Part shown: positions 1-7,304 of the stretch, piece after piece
Layout of the letters: every line of letters begins with the position of its first letter
How positions within the stretch are numbered: position 1 is the stretch's first letter
Source: a virus
Strand: one strand, 5' to 3'
Length of the DNA stretch: 32,789 nt
IMG/VR virus record: IMGVR_UViG_3300048996_000185
Location: 1-32,789 of that record
Position numbers and translations under genes: made by a program
Notes under the pieces: model-generated
The model's database searches: none
What the model was told of the DNA's origin: nothing
The model's input: only the letters and a program-made list of their open reading frames with translations

Positions 1-24
1 GCGCCGTGACCTCGACCTGTCAGC

Positions 25-204
25 TCAGCGACCCCGTGTGCGCCAACCCTTGCGGGCCATGCGGGAGCGCCCGGAGAAGTGGCGTCCGCCGTTGCTGATG
101 CGTGCCGCCTTCTCCTTGCTGGCGCCCTTGCGTCGTAGGGCCCGGTATGCGGCATGCCTTAATCGGTAGACGAAGCCGTAGCGGCCTCCGCGGTCTGACA
201 CCAT
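25..204 (-). CDS. small basic protein with a KGxSKxKAARIxN-type motif
   Basis: This 59-residue protein is rich in Arg, Lys and Gly. A central segment reads RALRRKGASKEKAARISNGG (residues 21-40), followed by a basic tail. That 'KG-S-K-AA-I-N' pattern recurs in short actinobacterial, plasmid and phage proteins of unknown function (DUF7218-like, from memory). The ATG at 204 is preceded by GGGAGG with six bases of spacing, which decided the start; an overlapping GTG-started frame at 211 gives a low-complexity Pro/Arg-rich product and was rejected. It is transcribed away from the small terminase gene and shares a 152-bp intergenic region with it. The high positive charge suggests nucleic-acid binding, but no function can be assigned. 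Confidence 0.65.
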   Translation of the reverse strand: MVSDRGGRYGFVYRLRHAAYRALRRKGASKEKAARISNGGRHFSGRSRMARKGWRTRGR

Positions 205-290
205 GCGGCACCTCCCGGTGATCTGCTGCCTATGGTGCCCCCGTTGTGGGTGTGCCCGGTAGAGGTGTGGGGACTAATCTGCCGACTTGG

Positions 291-305
291 CCTACGATTC
301 AAAGG
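291..305 (+). promoter_or_regulatory. recurrent 15-bp quasi-palindrome, copy A (upstream of terminase)
   Basis: The sequence is CCTACGATTCAAAGG. It sits 51 bp before the small terminase ATG, in the divergent intergenic region 205-356. It matches the motif found again at 2732, 6256, 27809 and 27841, with half-sites CCT..GA/TC..AGG. The downstream bases TAGAGGCG resemble TGAAGGCG after the 2732 copy. It is probably a promoter element or operator; the sequence alone does not say which. Confidence 0.5.
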
Positions 306-356
306 TAGAGGCGCTGATGTGTTGATGAATCGCGGGCTGAGTAAGGGGTGTTGGCA

Positions 357-956
357 ATGCCGGGAGGATCCTCGCCGTACACGAAGGCGAACAAGGCCGA
401 GCGCGCCGAACTCGCCGGTATCGTCTTCGACCTGAAGCTGTCCGGGCACAGCTTCCGCACCATCGACACCCTCAGCCAGGCCCCCGACGGACCCACCGGC
501 GGCCACCGGGTCAGCGCCACCACCGCCAAAGAACTCGTCCGCGAAGAGGTCGCCAGACGCATCGACCCCAAGGTCGACGAATGGCGGGCCTTCGAACTCG
601 GCCGCCTGGATGCCGCCCTGGTTCGCCTCGACGGCCTGGAAGCCGCAGCCCGTCAGGTGCTGGAGCGCGAGCACATCACCGTGAACAACGGCAGGATCAT
701 CGTCCTCGACGACGCGCCGCTGCCCGACGACGGCCCCGTCCTCGCCGCAATCGACCGGCTCATCAAGGTCGAGGACGCCCGCCAGCGCAACAGTGAGTCC
801 CGGCGCAAGCTCCTCGGCCTCGACGCACCTGCCAAGTATGACGCGCAGGTCACCGAGGTCACCCAGCAGGATCTCGAACTGCAGGAGATGATCCGTGACG
901 CGCAGGCGGCCGTGCAGCTGGAAGAGCGGCAGATCATCGACGGCGGCACCGCGTGA
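357..956 (+). CDS. terS: terminase small subunit
   Basis: This 199-residue protein would recognise phage DNA and recruit the large terminase at the start of packaging. The N-terminal third (about residues 8-70) is helical, with a probable helix-turn-helix around the stretch that includes LVREEVARR. The C-terminal third holds the phrase RRKLLGLDAPAKYDAQV, a pattern common in actinophage and Gram-positive small terminases. Length and position, immediately before the large terminase, fit the role. The ATG at 357 has AAGGGG eight bases upstream; a GTG at 348 in the same frame lies too close to that site. The stop overlaps the next gene's GTG as GTGA. The 291-305 motif lies just upstream. Confidence 0.8.
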   Translation: MPGGSSPYTKANKAERAELAGIVFDLKLSGHSFRTIDTLSQAPDGPTGGHRVSATTAKELVREEVARRIDPKVDEWRAFELGRLDAALVRLDGLEAAARQVLEREHITVNNGRIIVLDDAPLPDDGPVLAAIDRLIKVEDARQRNSESRRKLLGLDAPAKYDAQVTEVTQQDLELQEMIRDAQAAVQLEERQIIDGGTA

Positions 957-1192
957 CCCGCTCCACGTACTACCTCGAGTCCCTGGTCCCGGCCTGGCTG
1001 ATGCACGACGGCGGCTACCGGCACGCCCTCAGCCAACACCTGCGCGACCGCGTCGAGCACCAGGGCTACGAGATCGTCACCCCGATCCGCATCCAGCCGG
1101 TACCTGGGGACGTGCCGCCGCCGGTCGGAATGCTGATGCTGTGCGTCACAACGGAGGTCGAGGAGTTCGACGTCGAGGTCGGCGGCGACTGA
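953..1192 (+). CDS. hypothetical protein between the two terminase genes
   Basis: This 79-residue acidic protein begins MTRSTYYLESLVPAWLM and ends with an acidic tail, EVEEFDVEVGGD. No recognised domain is visible. Its GTG overlaps the small terminase stop by 4 nt (GTGA) and its own stop is 1 nt before the large terminase GTG, so it is locked into the packaging operon and probably translated by coupling. Its position suggests a role in packaging or early head assembly, but that is inference only. Confidence 0.65.
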   Translation: MTRSTYYLESLVPAWLMHDGGYRHALSQHLRDRVEHQGYEIVTPIRIQPVPGDVPPPVGMLMLCVTTEVEEFDVEVGGD

Positions 1193-1193
1193 G

Positions 1194-2738
1194 GTGGCGA
1201 CCGCGGTCCGCGCCCCCGGCTACCTCGACGGCCTCGACGCCGAGACGTTCGACCTCACCGTCTATCTCGCTCAGTTCGACGCCAAGCTCCTCGCCAAGCC
1301 CGAAGGCCGCCGCGTTCTCACGCGGCTCAACCCGCTGCTCTTCGCCCTCGTCTACGTGCGCCACCATCTCCGTGACGGCAAGGGGAAGATGACGTTCGGG
1401 GACGCGCACCTGGACTGGTGCCGGGCTGCGCGCGCCTGGATCCGACCCGCACTCCGGCCGGCCGAGCACCGCGACGCTTACATCGCGCCCAGGAACATGG
1501 GCAAGAGCACTTGGTGGTTTCTGGCGCTGCCGTTGTGGGCTGCGGCGCACGGTCATGTCCGGTTCGCCGCGGCGTTCGCGTCGTCGGCGACGCAGGCGGA
1601 GACGCACCTCGCGTCGTTCAAGCGGGAGTTGGATGTGAACCCGCTGCTGCGGCAGGACTTCCCGGACCTGTGCTCGCCGGCGAAGCGCCCGTCGGGCGGC
1701 AATGTGGCGGACACGCAGTCGATGTTCATCGCCCGCAACGGTTTCGTGTTCGCGGCCCGCGGGATCGACTCTTCCAACCTCGGCATGAAGGTCGAGGAAC
1801 GCCGCCCTGACTTGATCTTGTGCGATGACATTGAGCCGGATGAGAGCAGCTACAGCCCCGACCAGGCCCGCAAGCGACGCACCACGCTGATCGACTCGAT
1901 CTTGCCGCTCAACGTGTACGCCCGCGTCGTGATCTCTGGCACCGTGACCATGCCGGGCAGCATCATTCACGAGCTGGTCAAGCACGGCCGCGGCATCGAA
2001 AGCGCCGAATGGGTGCGTGAGGAAGGCTTCTCCGCCCACTACACGCCGCCGATCGTGCAACGTGACGACGGCACCGAGCGCAGCGTCTGGCCCGGCAAGT
2101 GGCCGCTCGCCTACCTCAAGTCCATCGAGCACACCCGGTCGTTCGCGAAGAACTACGCCAACGACCCGATGGGCGCGGACGGAGCGCTCTGGTCCCCGGA
2201 CGACTTCCGCTACCCGGGCGAGGAGGGCATCGATCCGGTGACGCACATGATGCTGTCGATCGACCCGGCGGTCACCGCGAAGAAGGGCTCGGACTACACG
2301 GGTCTGGCGGTCGTCTCCTGGTCGGCGCGCCACAAGCGGTGCACCGTGCACGCCGTGGCTGGGTTGAAGATCCAGCCGGGGCCGCTGTTGCGGGAGCGGG
2401 TCTTGGCGCTGCTCGACGAGTATCCGCAGATCGGCCTCATCCTGATCGAGGTCAACCAGGGCGGCGACACCTGGGAGGCGATCCTGCATGGCATGCCGGT
2501 GAAGGTGAAGACGGTGAACCAGTCGGAGAACAAATTCACCCGCGCGGAAGGGGTGCTGAACCACTACCAGCGCGGCCGGGTGATCCATGCCCGCAGGCTG
2601 GTGGAGGTGGAGCAGCAGATGTGTGCGTTCCCGAAAGCCCCGCATGATGACCTTGTCGATGCTGTCGGATCGGCCGTGCGGCGTTTCATCCCAACCAAGC
2701 GAGAAGTTCCCAAGGTTGGTAGCTCAAGTTACCTTTGA
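1194..2738 (+). CDS. terL: terminase large subunit (packaging ATPase and nuclease)
   Basis: This 514-residue protein is the motor that pumps DNA into the prohead and cuts it. The N-terminal ATPase shows a Walker A-like PRNMGKST at residues 99-106 and a Walker B LILCDDIE at 207-214, where the final acidic residue would be catalytic. The C-terminal RNase H-like nuclease shows three acidic clusters: SIDPAV with Asp357, LILIEVNQGG about 60 residues later, and PHDDLVDAVG at 483-492. Size and motif order are normal for the family. The GTG start follows the previous stop by 1 nt and has only a weak ribosome site, so coupling is likely. The last codons overlap a copy of the recurrent 15-bp motif. Confidence 0.92.
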   Translation: MATAVRAPGYLDGLDAETFDLTVYLAQFDAKLLAKPEGRRVLTRLNPLLFALVYVRHHLRDGKGKMTFGDAHLDWCRAARAWIRPALRPAEHRDAYIAPRNMGKSTWWFLALPLWAAAHGHVRFAAAFASSATQAETHLASFKRELDVNPLLRQDFPDLCSPAKRPSGGNVADTQSMFIARNGFVFAARGIDSSNLGMKVEERRPDLILCDDIEPDESSYSPDQARKRRTTLIDSILPLNVYARVVISGTVTMPGSIIHELVKHGRGIESAEWVREEGFSAHYTPPIVQRDDGTERSVWPGKWPLAYLKSIEHTRSFAKNYANDPMGADGALWSPDDFRYPGEEGIDPVTHMMLSIDPAVTAKKGSDYTGLAVVSWSARHKRCTVHAVAGLKIQPGPLLRERVLALLDEYPQIGLILIEVNQGGDTWEAILHGMPVKVKTVNQSENKFTRAEGVLNHYQRGRVIHARRLVEVEQQMCAFPKAPHDDLVDAVGSAVRRFIPTKREVPKVGSSSYL

Positions 2739-2746
2739 TTCCAAGG
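2732..2746 (+). promoter_or_regulatory. recurrent 15-bp quasi-palindrome, copy B (upstream of portal)
   Basis: The sequence is CCTTTGATTCCAAGG, extending to an outer ACCTT/AAGGT inverted repeat. It overlaps the last codons and stop of the large terminase gene and lies 37 bp before the portal GTG. The following TGAAGGCG resembles the bases after copy A. A TATGCT at 2755-2760 could be a -10 element, but no well-spaced -35 is evident. Confidence 0.5.
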
Positions 2747-2761
2747 TGAAGGCGTATGCTT

Positions 2762-2775
2762 CCCTTGATGAAGGG
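2762..2775 (+). promoter_or_regulatory. inverted repeat covering the portal ribosome-binding site
   Basis: CCCTTGATGAAGGG is a perfect 5-bp inverted repeat with a GATG loop. Its right arm AAGGG is also the best Shine-Dalgarno sequence for the portal GTG at 2784. It may be a degenerate second copy of the 15-bp motif. Folded in mRNA, it would hide the ribosome site; bound by a protein, it could act as an operator. Confidence 0.4.
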
Positions 2776-2783
2776 TGGCGCCT

Positions 2784-4328
2784 GTGAGTATCGATGACCT
2801 GATGCACGGCATCGACGAGCTCGCCCACGCGCGTCCCGAGTACGACAAGGCCGCCACGTACTACGACGGCTGCGCGCCGGAGATCTTCGCCAGCAGCCGC
2901 ATTCGTGCAGCTCTGCGTGCCAACGACATCGACTTCGACCTCAACTTCGCGAAAACGCCGGTCAACGCGATCTCCACCCGACTGAAGGTCGCATCGATCA
3001 CCAGCCCGGATGAGGCCACCAATGCCCTCATCTCGAAGATCTGGCAGGACAACCAGCTCAACCTGGAACTCCCCGACCTGGTGCGCAAGGCCGGCGAGTT
3101 CGGCGACGCCTACCTGATGGTGCTGCCCGTCGAGGACGAGAAGGGCAACGCCGTCAGGGTCGAGATGTTCTACAACTCGCCGCAGACGGTGCGCGTGATC
3201 TACGACGAGGAGAATCCGCGCCGCAAGAAGTTCACGATCAAGAAGTGGTGCGACGGCCCGTACCTGCGGGCCGAACTCCTCTACGACGACGGCATCGAGC
3301 GGTGGACCACCGGCAAGAACTCCAAGGGTGCGGACGCTGGCGACTGGAAGCCGTGGACCGTCGAGCCGGAGCCGGACGAAGCGGCTCCCGCAGAGCCGGA
3401 CCCCGACTCGTGGCTCATCACGCATGACTGGGGCGAGCAGCCGGTCTTTCATTTCCGCACCGAACGCCCCTACGGCGTGCCTGAGCACTACGGCGCCTAC
3501 GGCCCGCAGAACGCGATCACGAAGCTACAGGCCACCCACATGGGCACTGTTGACTATCAGGGCGCCCCGCAGCGATACGCCCTCACCGAGGCTGCCACCA
3601 CCGACACCTCCGACCTGGAGCCCGGCGACTGGGACGACGCGGACTTCCCTGAGGACACCACCGGCCGCGGCCCTTCGGACACCGGTGACGACAGCAGCCT
3701 GAAGGCCGGGCCCGGTGAGATGTGGCTGCTGCGCGGCTACAAGGCGGTAGGCCAGTTCGACGCCGCGAACCCTGAGGTGTTCCTCGGCCCGATCATGTTC
3801 AACGTGCGGGCCATGGCGCAGATCACCACTACTCCACTGCGCATGTTCGACCCGCAGTCCAGCCAGCGCTCCGGCGAGAGCTACCGCGAAGAGGACGGCC
3901 CGTTCACCGACAAGATCGAGAACCGGCAGACGTCCTACGGTGCCAGCCTCCACGCCGCCTTCACCTTCGCCCTCCGGCGCCTCGGCATCCCCGACCCGGT
4001 GATCACCGTCGACTGGGTGCCCGCCCGCTCCGTCACCGACAAGGAAGGCTGGACGACCGTCGGAGAGAAGATCAGGAATGGCGTGCCGCGCAAGCAGGCA
4101 CTGATGGAAGCCGGCTACCGGGCCGAGCAGGTCGACGAATGGCTGGAGGGCGTCGATGACGCCGAGCTGACCCGCCGCGTCGACATCCTCGCCACCGTTG
4201 CCGACTCCGCCCAGAAACTCGGCGCAGCTGCCGCCCTCGGCGTCATCGACAACGCCCAGGCGCAGGCCCTCCTCAACGGGGCGCTCTCCGACATCGAGCT
4301 GCTGGCCGGGGTGGAGGAGCGCACATGA
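2784..4328 (+). CDS. portal protein, SPP1 gp6-like
   Basis: This 514-residue protein would form the dodecameric ring at the capsid vertex through which DNA passes and to which the tail attaches. The N-terminal region (DYYDG-like YYDGCAPE, then NFAKTPVNAISTRLKV) and the later GRPYGVPE-like ERPYGVPEHYG segment fit the SPP1 gp6-like portal family. An acidic low-complexity stretch around residues 190-215 is probably a loop. The GTG at 2784 has AAGGG eight bases upstream and was preferred to the GTG at 2775, which lies inside that ribosome site. The stop overlaps the MuF-like gene as ATGA. Position between the terminase and the head protein gene is standard. Confidence 0.85.
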   Translation: MSIDDLMHGIDELAHARPEYDKAATYYDGCAPEIFASSRIRAALRANDIDFDLNFAKTPVNAISTRLKVASITSPDEATNALISKIWQDNQLNLELPDLVRKAGEFGDAYLMVLPVEDEKGNAVRVEMFYNSPQTVRVIYDEENPRRKKFTIKKWCDGPYLRAELLYDDGIERWTTGKNSKGADAGDWKPWTVEPEPDEAAPAEPDPDSWLITHDWGEQPVFHFRTERPYGVPEHYGAYGPQNAITKLQATHMGTVDYQGAPQRYALTEAATTDTSDLEPGDWDDADFPEDTTGRGPSDTGDDSSLKAGPGEMWLLRGYKAVGQFDAANPEVFLGPIMFNVRAMAQITTTPLRMFDPQSSQRSGESYREEDGPFTDKIENRQTSYGASLHAAFTFALRRLGIPDPVITVDWVPARSVTDKEGWTTVGEKIRNGVPRKQALMEAGYRAEQVDEWLEGVDDAELTRRVDILATVADSAQKLGAAAALGVIDNAQAQALLNGALSDIELLAGVEERT

Positions 4329-5368
4329 TGGCCCGCCGCCGCGCCACCAACGAGGAACTCGCCGACCTGGTGCAGGGCGAACAGACCGACGATGTCCGCG
4401 ACCTCGAGGACCGAATCACCGACCGCGCCCTGGGGGATCTCGACAGCCGGTTCGCTGTCCTCTCCCGGCGGTCGATCACCGCATGGGTGGCAGCGTTCGG
4501 GAGCGTCCAGGCCGAGGCCGGCGACCCCGCGGCGCTCCGCCGCATCCTGACCACCATCCGCGGCACGATCCGTCGCTTCCTCGGCTCGCTCGCACCGCGC
4601 GCGCAGCAGGCGTTGGACGATGCGCTGACGGAGGGCGTACTGCTCGGGGCGCGCCAGCACGCCGTGTTCCTTGAGGAAGCCACTGGACGTACCGCCCGGC
4701 CCGTCAACTCGCGGCCGTCCAGAGATCTGCGACGTCGCGCGGCAGCCATCGGCACCGCCATTGCAGAACGCCGCGACCGGGCACTGACCATGCTCCGGCC
4801 ACAGCGCGCCCGCCGCTGGTCCGACGTGCAGGCAGGCATCGGAGTGGCTCACAGCGCCCTTCCCGCCGCACGCTCCCACATCGCCACCAGCATCAACGAA
4901 GCCGTCAATGAAGCCGCGCAAGAGGCCATCGACTACCAGGGCCAGAGGAAGTTGTGGATCTCCGAGCGTGACGCGTGCGTGACCTGCGCCGCCTACGCCG
5001 GGATGACCGTGGCGGCCGACGCCGCCTTCCCGCCTGGGCTGTCGTTCGACCCCAACCAGATGGGCCGCGACGATCGGGTCCTCGATGGCCCTCCCAAGCA
5101 CCCTCATTGCCGATGCCGGATCGTCGCGTGGCAGGACAACTGGGCGCCGGAAGGCGTGCCGTCGTTCCCGGACTCGCTGCGCCGCGAGGCGCGCCGTTCC
5201 ATCGCCCGCGGCCACTCGCTGCCCACCGAATCCGGCGCCTCCCGTATCCGGGCGGCCCGCGAGCTCCTGCGCACCGGAGCAGGCCTCCCCAAGAGCGTCG
5301 AAGAGTTCGCGGCCAGTGCAGTAGCCGCGGGCCGCTTCGCCAACCGTGCTGTCCCGACAGGCCCGTGA
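4325..5368 (+). CDS. MuF-like minor head / capsid maturation protein
   Basis: This 347-residue protein resembles the SPP1 gp7/Mu gpF group, which binds the portal and enters the procapsid with it. The helical N-terminal two thirds are followed by the diagnostic C-terminal module: a CxxC motif in the DACVTCAAYAG segment near residue 217, a PPG turn, and HPHCRCRI near residue 260. The four cysteines could bind a metal or form disulfides. The first ATG of an ATGATG pair was chosen because GGAGGAG lies five bases upstream. It overlaps the portal stop by 4 nt. No ADP-ribosyltransferase or peptidase domain is fused to it, unlike some relatives. Confidence 0.82.
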   Translation: MMARRRATNEELADLVQGEQTDDVRDLEDRITDRALGDLDSRFAVLSRRSITAWVAAFGSVQAEAGDPAALRRILTTIRGTIRRFLGSLAPRAQQALDDALTEGVLLGARQHAVFLEEATGRTARPVNSRPSRDLRRRAAAIGTAIAERRDRALTMLRPQRARRWSDVQAGIGVAHSALPAARSHIATSINEAVNEAAQEAIDYQGQRKLWISERDACVTCAAYAGMTVAADAAFPPGLSFDPNQMGRDDRVLDGPPKHPHCRCRIVAWQDNWAPEGVPSFPDSLRREARRSIARGHSLPTESGASRIRAARELLRTGAGLPKSVEEFAASAVAAGRFANRAVPTGP

Positions 5369-5403
5369 TGGGCAATCCGCACCCCGTGATGGGAGCACCA
5401 TGA
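5365..5403 (+). other. possible 12-codon coupling ORF between head protein and scaffold
   Basis: A GTG at 5365 overlaps the MuF-like gene stop (GTGA). It opens a 12-codon frame, MMGNPHPVMGAP, whose TGA overlaps the scaffold ATG (ATGA). It could carry terminating ribosomes across the 31-nt gap. The sequence CCCGTGATGGG occurs twice inside it. It may simply be spacer. Confidence 0.25.
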
Positions 5404-6197
5404 ACACTCCTCCCCGCCGCGCCATGAACCGCGCAGCCCGCATCAGCCTGCCGCCCCGCACCCTCATCGGCCATGTCGCAGGCCGCCCCGTCTACAACAT
5501 CGCCGGTGGCGCTGAAGACACCGACGACCTGGACGTCGAAGTCGACGACGCCCCTGAAGATGAGCCCGAGCCGCAGCCAGACGACGACGCCGCAGAGCCG
5601 GAGGAGGAGCCGAAGCCGAAGCCTCCCGCGAAGAAGGCGGCGGAGCCGAAGCTTGGCGACGACGACTACCTCGCGCCTTCCCGTACCGAGTGGGAGCGCA
5701 CGCAGGCAGCCCTCAAGAAGGCCAACGACGACGCGAAGCGCCACCGCCTCCGCAACAAGGAGCTGGAGGAGAAAACGCGCGCGGACGAGACCGAACACGA
5801 GAAGGCGCTGCGTCTGGCCAGGGAAGAGGGCGAGCAGAAGTTCCGTGCCCCCCTCGTCCGGACTGCCGCCCGCTCAGCCCTGGTTGAGGCTGGGGCGCTC
5901 GCCTTCCTGGCGGAGGAGAAGGATCCGGAGTCGGAAGAGGCCCGCAAGAAGGGCGAGTCGAGACTGACGCGCCTGATGAAGCTGCTCGACACCGAGGCGC
6001 TGGACGTGGACGGGGAGGGGGACGTGTCGGGTCTGGAGTCGGCGGTCGATGATCTGCGCGCTGACTACCCGGAGTTGTTCGCCAGCCCGGCGCGGAAGCC
6101 CAAGGCGCGGCCGACTGGGGCGCCTCGTCCGGCGGCCCCGGACAAGCCCAAGTCGGCGGCGGAGCGGCATGCGTTGCGAGCCCTCGGCAAGGCTTGA
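5400..6197 (+). CDS. capsid scaffolding protein
   Basis: This 265-residue, highly charged protein would act as the internal template for procapsid assembly and then be lost. After a short basic N-terminus there is a long acidic, Pro-rich stretch (about residues 35-80), then a strongly helical coiled-coil segment (about 95-150) rich in Lys, Glu and Arg. The C-terminus is basic and Pro/Ala-rich and ends ERHALRALGKA, as expected for a capsid-binding tail. Composition, length and position directly before the capsid gene are typical of siphovirus scaffolds. The ATG at 5400 has GGGAG four bases upstream. Its stop codon lies inside a TTGACA and a degenerate copy of the 15-bp motif. Confidence 0.82.
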   Translation: MNTPPRRAMNRAARISLPPRTLIGHVAGRPVYNIAGGAEDTDDLDVEVDDAPEDEPEPQPDDDAAEPEEEPKPKPPAKKAAEPKLGDDDYLAPSRTEWERTQAALKKANDDAKRHRLRNKELEEKTRADETEHEKALRLAREEGEQKFRAPLVRTAARSALVEAGALAFLAEEKDPESEEARKKGESRLTRLMKLLDTEALDVDGEGDVSGLESAVDDLRADYPELFASPARKPKARPTGAPRPAAPDKPKSAAERHALRALGKA

Positions 6198-6207
6198 CAT
6201 TCCAAGG
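6193..6207 (+). promoter_or_regulatory. degenerate copy of the 15-bp motif with TTGACA/TATATT (capsid leader)
   Basis: CTTGACATTCCAAGG matches copy B at 11 of 15 positions, including ATTCCAAGG exactly. It overlaps the scaffold stop codon, just as copy B overlaps the terminase stop. It contains TTGACA (6194-6199), and TATATT lies at 6208-6213, too close to pair with it as a normal promoter. A capsid-specific promoter here is plausible but unproven. Confidence 0.35.
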
Positions 6208-6227
6208 TATATTTGGTTTTAGCTGAT

Positions 6228-6246
6228 CGATTCGGTGATCGAATCG
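6228..6246 (+). repeat. 7-bp inverted repeat in the capsid gene leader
   Basis: CGATTCG-gtgat-CGAATCG is a perfect 7-bp inverted repeat with a 5-nt spacer. It lies in the 133-bp gap between scaffold and capsid. The same bases also form near-direct repeats GATCGATTCG and GATCGAATCG. It could be a protein site or a small mRNA hairpin in the leader of the most highly expressed gene. Confidence 0.4.
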
Positions 6247-6255
6247 TCCTAGTGT

Positions 6256-6270
6256 CCTTTGATGCGAAGG
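6256..6270 (+). promoter_or_regulatory. recurrent 15-bp quasi-palindrome, copy C (upstream of capsid)
   Basis: CCTTTGATGCGAAGG is followed by CGCCCGTGATGG and lies 60 bp before the capsid ATG. The GCC-x-GTG tail also follows copy D' (TGCCTGTG) and the portal-site repeat (GGCGCCTGTG). The spacing to the start codon is similar to copies A and D'. Confidence 0.5.
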
Positions 6271-6330
6271 CGCCCGTGATGGGGCCAGAGCCCACCAGCA
6301 CCCCCATCACGCCGCCCGCAGGAGGGCACA

Positions 6331-7236
6331 ATGGCTCGCAACACCATGGAAGCCTGGATCCCGGAAGAGTACGACTCCGAAGTCATCCAGCGGATCACCC
6401 AGACGTCCGTCGTCGAGGCCGTCGCCAACCGCCTCCCCATGACGTCCGACACCCGCCACGCCCCCCGCTCCGCAGGCATGGGCGTCGAGGTCATCGACAA
6501 GGGCGGCGCCTACGGCGAGGACGTCTCCCTCAACGACGACGTGACCCTGACGGCGAAGAAGTTCGGCAAGGTCGTCCGCATCGCCGAAGAGGACATCAAC
6601 GACGCGTTGCCCAACACGCTCGCCGTGAAGATGAAGGACTGGGGCATCTCCTACGCGAAGATCCTCGACAACGCGTGCCTCGCCGTGACCGCCGTTCCCG
6701 GCGCCGGCGTCCCCTTCCAGTCGCTGTACAGCCTGCTCCACACCACGGACGCGACGCTCGGCTACACCGCCGACGACAACATCACCGTCGCCGCATCCGG
6801 CGGCGCCACCTATGACGATTTTTCCGCCACCATCGGCGACGTAGAAGGCGGCGACTACTACGACCCGGCCACGATGCTCGCCGTCGCCCACCCCGGCTTC
6901 AAGAAGTCGATGCGTGGCATCAAGGACAGCCAGCAGCGCCCTATCTTCATCGAAGGCCTCGCCGGAACCCCCGACACGATCTTCAGCGTGCCGATCCGCT
7001 GGTCCCTGGGCGCCCGCCTCCACGCGACCGCCACCAGCGCACCCACCGGCCGCCCCCTCATGGCGTTCGTCTCCACCGACCTCATGCTCCTCGGCATCCG
7101 CTCCGGCCCCGAGAGCGTGTTCATCGACGGACGCGACGGAACGTCGGCGCTCACCGACGAATCGCTGTTGAAGATGCGCGCCCGCCGCGGCTGGGCCTAC
7201 GGCCACCCCGCCGGCGCGGCCATCCTCGTCGGCTGA
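6331..7236 (+). CDS. major capsid protein, HK97-fold type
   Basis: This 301-residue protein is the probable shell subunit. It has no long N-terminal delta domain, which agrees with a separate scaffold gene. The N-terminal arm (MARNTMEAWIPEEYDSEVIQ) is followed by features common in capsids of this size: a strand-rich E-loop region (GVEVIDKGGAYGEDVSL), a spine-helix segment (IAEEDINDALPNTLAVKMKD), and later LGARLHATATS and DLMLLGIRSGPE strands. GGAGGG lies four bases before the ATG. The gene has its own 133-bp leader with several repeats and a 10-bp stem-loop behind it, which suggests independent control of its dose. The assignment rests on position, size and fold-like pattern. Confidence 0.85.
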   Translation: MARNTMEAWIPEEYDSEVIQRITQTSVVEAVANRLPMTSDTRHAPRSAGMGVEVIDKGGAYGEDVSLNDDVTLTAKKFGKVVRIAEEDINDALPNTLAVKMKDWGISYAKILDNACLAVTAVPGAGVPFQSLYSLLHTTDATLGYTADDNITVAASGGATYDDFSATIGDVEGGDYYDPATMLAVAHPGFKKSMRGIKDSQQRPIFIEGLAGTPDTIFSVPIRWSLGARLHATATSAPTGRPLMAFVSTDLMLLGIRSGPESVFIDGRDGTSALTDESLLKMRARRGWAYGHPAGAAILVG

Positions 7237-7251
7237 CCTCCACCTCCCCAC

Positions 7252-7285
7252 CCCTGCACCGCCCCTGTGGCTGGTCGGTGCAGGG
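7252..7285 (+). terminator. 10-bp stem-loop after the capsid gene
   Basis: CCCTGCACCG (7252-7261) and CGGTGCAGGG (7276-7285) form a perfect 10-bp stem with a 14-nt loop, 15 bp after the capsid stop and 19 bp before the next ATG. There is no T-tract, so it may be a partial terminator, an attenuator or an mRNA-end stabiliser rather than a full stop. Confidence 0.45.
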
Positions 7286-7304
7286 CCACCGGAAGGAGGC
7301 AGCC

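Noticed and set aside
1500-2600. Patches where third codon positions switch from C-rich to G-rich (also in the tape measure and the GT4 gene)
   Set aside because: Visible by eye and could reflect recombination mosaics, but it was not quantified; a sliding-window third-position C versus G plot would be needed.
1146-2645. A 499-codon open frame on the minus strand opposite the large terminase
   Set aside because: It is Arg/Val/Leu-rich with no domain pattern and lies wholly opposite a gene with clear ATPase and nuclease motifs; it is an artefact of high GC.
6194-6222. A classical -35/-10 promoter built on TTGACA
   Set aside because: TATATT is only 8 bp from TTGACA, and the hexamer at the right spacing (TTTTAG) is a poor -10; kept only as a weak regulatory candidate.
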